A stretch of DNA of 8,788 bases from an uncultured Lachnospiraceae bacterium (GTDB lineage: Bacteria; Bacillota_A; Clostridia; Lachnospirales; Lachnospiraceae): contig CACXGS010000423.1 of assembly GCA_902767195.1 (NCBI GenBank), forward strand, positions 1 to 8,788. Reading direction: 5' to 3'. Both the position numbers and the translations under genes were made by a program. The notes under the pieces are model-generated. The model made no database searches. It had not been told where the DNA came from and saw nothing but the letters and a program-made list of their open reading frames with translations. Each line of letters opens with the position of its first letter. The stretch's first letter is position 1. Shown here piece by piece: positions 7,437 to 8,788 of the stretch.

Positions 7437-7676
7437 CTATAAATACCGGAATAATTCCTTCGCTTCATCTTTTCTGGCAGTATCCTTCACATCAAGGATC
7501 TCTGCTTTCACCGTTCGGTTGCCAAACGCGATCTCCAGAATATCACCGGCTTTTACAGTCTGACTTGCCTTGGCGGTCTTGCCGTTTACGAGCACACGGC
7601 CGGCACTGCAAGCCTCATTAGCAACTGTTCTCCGCTTAATGATGCGGGAAATCTTTAAATATTTATCTAACCGCAT
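7437..7676 (-). CDS. rqcP: S4-domain RNA-binding protein RqcP (YabO)
   Basis: In B. subtilis, RqcP binds stalled 50S subunits together with RqcH and the peptidyl-tRNA, and helps add C-terminal alanine tails to unfinished proteins. This 79-residue protein is almost entirely one S4 domain: MRLDKYLKISRIIKRRTVAN (1-20) is the RNA-binding helix pair, followed by GRVLVNGKTAKASQTVKAGD (26-45). As I remember it, the B. subtilis protein begins MRLDKFLKVSRLIKRRT, which is very close. The related heat-shock protein HslR is longer, and the location beside hup also favours RqcP. The start at 7676 has AGGA 8 nt upstream, a weak site. It lies 19 bp after the hup stop, so the two are cotranscribed, and a terminator follows the stop. 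Confidence 0.88.
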   Translation of the reverse strand: MRLDKYLKISRIIKRRTVANEACSAGRVLVNGKTAKASQTVKAGDILEIAFGNRTVKAEILDVKDTARKDEAKELFRYL

Positions 7677-7695
7677 ACCGGAAGTCCTGGGAATA

Positions 7696-7971
7696 TTAGC
7701 CGTTCACTTTCTCTTTTAAGGACTTCATGGGCTTAAACTTCGGAGCCTTGGAAGCAGGAATTGTGATCGCCTCTTTTGTTCTGGGGTTGATTCCCTCACG
7801 TGCTGCTCTCTCAACAACTTCAAATGTACCAAAGCCGGCAAGCTGAACTTTTCCGCCCTTGCTTAACTCATCGCCAACAACATCGATGAAAGCCTTCAGT
7901 GCCTTCTCAGCATCTTTCTTGGTTAAGTCTGTGTTAGTTGCAATTGCGGAAATTAATTCTGTTTTATTCAT
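7696..7971 (-). CDS. hup: HU-family DNA-binding protein
   Basis: Small histone-like protein that forms dimers, bends DNA and packs the nucleoid. The 91 residues show the full HU fold: the helical body MNKTELISAIATNTDLTKKD with AEKALKAFIDVV (1-33), the signature GKVQLAGFGTFEV (40-52), and the DNA-binding beta arm (about 53-76) with NPRT (62-65), whose proline is the residue expected to insert between base pairs, ending KFKPMKSLKEKVNG. The length is normal (about 90). The start at 7971 has AGGAGGA 9 nt upstream, an excellent site fitting an abundant protein. It is first in an operon with rqcP and is driven by the promoter at 8084-8112 through a leader of about 105 nt. HU is preferred over IHF because Clostridia generally lack IHF. 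Confidence 0.97.
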   Translation of the reverse strand: MNKTELISAIATNTDLTKKDAEKALKAFIDVVGDELSKGGKVQLAGFGTFEVVERAAREGINPRTKEAITIPASKAPKFKPMKSLKEKVNG

Positions 7972-8083
7972 AGTTAATTATCCTCCTAATCATCGGTTAT
8001 TCGTTTGTTTTTCGCTTCTGCGGCCAATCAGACTGCTTTACTTCAATCACTGAAAAACCGCATAAAATCTAGCTACTCTCATA

Positions 8084-8112
8084 TTTATAACGGTTTCTAA
8101 TCTGTTTGTCAA
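8084..8112 (-). promoter_or_regulatory. Sigma-A promoter of hup-rqcP
   Basis: On the minus strand there is TTGACA (8112-8107, 6 of 6), a 17-bp spacer, then TATAAA (8089-8084, 5 of 6). Transcription would start near 8077. Such a strong promoter fits an abundant nucleoid protein. The 105-nt leader shows only a weak possible long-range pairing (GTTTTTC with GAAAAAC). Confidence 0.85.
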
Positions 8113-8204
8113 GGGAAATAGGGTTCTTCAGAGTGGAAAAAGACTGACCCGTCCTTGCTTTTCATGGTAAAAGGGGGGTGTTGTAATAAAAACGTAAGAA
8201 ATTA

Positions 8205-8220
8205 CGGCCAAAAAAGGCCG
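8205..8220. repeat. Small hairpin with A6/T6 loop in the hup-divIC intergenic region
   Basis: CGGCC (8205-8209), six A, then GGCCG (8216-8220). It has no U-tract in either direction, so it is not an intrinsic terminator. It lies just upstream of the inferred divIC promoter. Apart from this and the two promoters, I see nothing in 7988-8304. Confidence 0.4.
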
Positions 8221-8228
8221 GATTCCAA

Positions 8229-8257
8229 TTGCAAAAGCGGATAGAAAAAGATAGAAT
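8229..8257 (+). promoter_or_regulatory. Probable promoter of the divIC-like gene
   Basis: TTGCAA (8229-8234, 4 of 6), a 17-bp spacer, then TAGAAT (8252-8257, 5 of 6). Transcription would start near 8264, about 58 nt before the start codon. A moderate match, and the region is AT-rich, so other starts are possible. Confidence 0.5.
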
Positions 8258-8321
8258 AGATATTGAAATTATATTGTTATTTGATTAAATAATAAGAAGG
8301 TCTCAGGAAGGTTCCATCCCC

Positions 8322-8711
8322 ATGAAGAAGAAAAAGAACAGTAAAGAGTTCAACAGAAGATTTAAAAAACGCTTTCTGACCAAGAAAGCTCTCTCCGTTA
8401 TGTTTTTTACGGCAATTATTCTGACAATTATCTTTGTGTCCTGTTTCGGGACGCTCAGACAGGAGAGGCAGCTTCAGGCTGTCATCAACGAGTATACTGC
8501 CGAGAATAAGAAGCTTCGTGATCAGAATGAAGCCATTGAAGAGGAGAAGCAGAAGGTCCAGGATATGAATGAGGCCATGCTGCGGGGAGACAGGGAATCC
8601 CAGTGCGATGAGAGCATAAGGGATATTGCAAGGAATATCCTTGGAATGATTGATGCCAATGATTATTCGCTGCAGGAACTGACTGAGGATGAGGATCAAA
8701 AAACGGATTGA
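8322..8711 (+). CDS. divIC: DivIC/FtsB-type septum formation initiator
   Basis: Bitopic division protein that by family knowledge joins FtsL and DivIB (FtsQ) to activate septal wall synthesis. The 129 residues show the family plan: a strongly basic cytoplasmic tail (1-22, MKKKKNSKEFNRRFKKRF), one membrane helix (about 23-43), an extracellular coiled coil (about 45-87, with LRQERQLQAVINEYTAENKK), then a short conserved end with SIRDIARNILGMI (98-110), like the ARE-LGM motif of FtsB/DivIC, and an acidic tail. The start at 8322 has AGGAAGG 10 nt upstream. It is divergent from hup-rqcP, whereas in B. subtilis yabO (rqcP) and divIC run in the same direction. A tRNA-Met follows, as also recalled near B. 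subtilis divIC. FtsL is the main alternative; the position near rqcP and tRNA-Met favours DivIC. Confidence 0.82.
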   Translation: MKKKKNSKEFNRRFKKRFLTKKALSVMFFTAIILTIIFVSCFGTLRQERQLQAVINEYTAENKKLRDQNEAIEEEKQKVQDMNEAMLRGDRESQCDESIRDIARNILGMIDANDYSLQELTEDEDQKTD

Positions 8712-8736
8712 CATTTTCATGGAATGATGATATTAT
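8708..8736 (+). promoter_or_regulatory. Sigma-A promoter of the tRNA gene
   Basis: TTGACA (8708-8713, 6 of 6), a 17-bp spacer, then TATTAT (8731-8736, 5 of 6). The -35 box contains the TGA stop of the divIC-like gene. Transcription would start near 8743, about 10 nt before the mature tRNA, as usual for a strong tRNA promoter. Confidence 0.85.
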
Positions 8737-8752
8737 ATTGCTCGTTGAGTGC

Positions 8753-8788
8753 GGCGGGATAGCTCAGTTGGCTAGAGCACACGGTTCA
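8753..8788 (+). tRNA. tRNA-Met (elongator, anticodon CAT inferred), 5' half only
   Basis: The window ends inside the anticodon. The acceptor strand GGCGGGA (8753-8759), TA (8 and 9), D-arm GCTC (8762-8765) paired with GAGC, loop AGTTGGCTA and anticodon stem CACGG followed by TTCA are all in the expected positions. Only C34 and A35 of the anticodon are visible. Met is chosen because the D-arm and the CACGGTTCA run match bacterial elongator tRNA-Met, and because a Met tRNA follows divIC in B. subtilis as I recall; CAA, CAG or CAC cannot be strictly excluded. Confidence 0.85.

Noticed and set aside
8164..8244. 26-codon plus-strand ORF with three cysteines between hup and divIC
   Set aside because: No ribosome binding site before the ATG, and its end overlaps the inferred divIC promoter.
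8277..8720. 147-codon minus-strand open frame opposite the divIC-like gene
   Set aside because: Hydrophobic translation produced by the complement of Lys/Glu-rich coiled-coil codons; the plus frame has the family features and the ribosome binding site.

Overview
The window looks like chromosomal DNA from a Gram-positive Clostridia species, most plausibly Lachnospiraceae-like. The evidence is strong AGGAGG-type ribosome binding sites, sigma-A promoters, an RqcP (YabO) and DivIC pair of Firmicutes type, a YfhO-family protein, and an L,D-transpeptidase with Fn3-like domains. No phage, IS, CRISPR or plasmid features are visible. Assignments rest on reading the translated proteins and on remembered family sequences; no database search was run.

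Layout. (1) 1-1605, minus strand: a two-gene operon of a WecE-type sugar aminotransferase (complete) and, 14 bp downstream, an ArnC/DPM-like family 2 glycosyltransferase that runs off the left edge. (2) 1606-1915: divergent control region with a sigma-A promoter for each side, a palindrome at the wecE -10 box and a strong hairpin in the wecE leader. (3) 1916-3673, plus strand: a secreted L,D-transpeptidase (YkuD domain) with Ig/Fn3-like domains. (4) 3691-3728: a strong bidirectional terminator between convergent genes. (5) 3749-7366, minus strand: a 1205-residue YfhO-family membrane protein whose first ~300 residues are an extra membrane domain. (6) 7437-7971, minus strand: hup (HU) and rqcP, with their own promoter and terminator. 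(7) 7972-8321: divergent control region. (8) 8322-8711, plus strand: a DivIC/FtsB-type division protein, followed by an elongator tRNA-Met cut by the right edge.

How the parts may work together. The right third is a conserved housekeeping neighbourhood (nucleoid protein, ribosome rescue, divisome, tRNA). The left two thirds are about the cell envelope: an aminotransferase making a 4-amino-4,6-dideoxy sugar nucleotide, a glycosyltransferase of the kind that loads sugars onto a polyprenyl phosphate, a peptidoglycan cross-linking enzyme, and a YfhO protein of the family that moves lipid-linked sugars onto cell-wall polymers. An inferred reading is that an amino-sugar decoration of the wall is encoded here. 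The aminotransferase plus glycosyltransferase pair resembles arnB-arnC in organisation. No wholly new system is evident; the most unusual items are the extended YfhO protein and the structured wecE leader.
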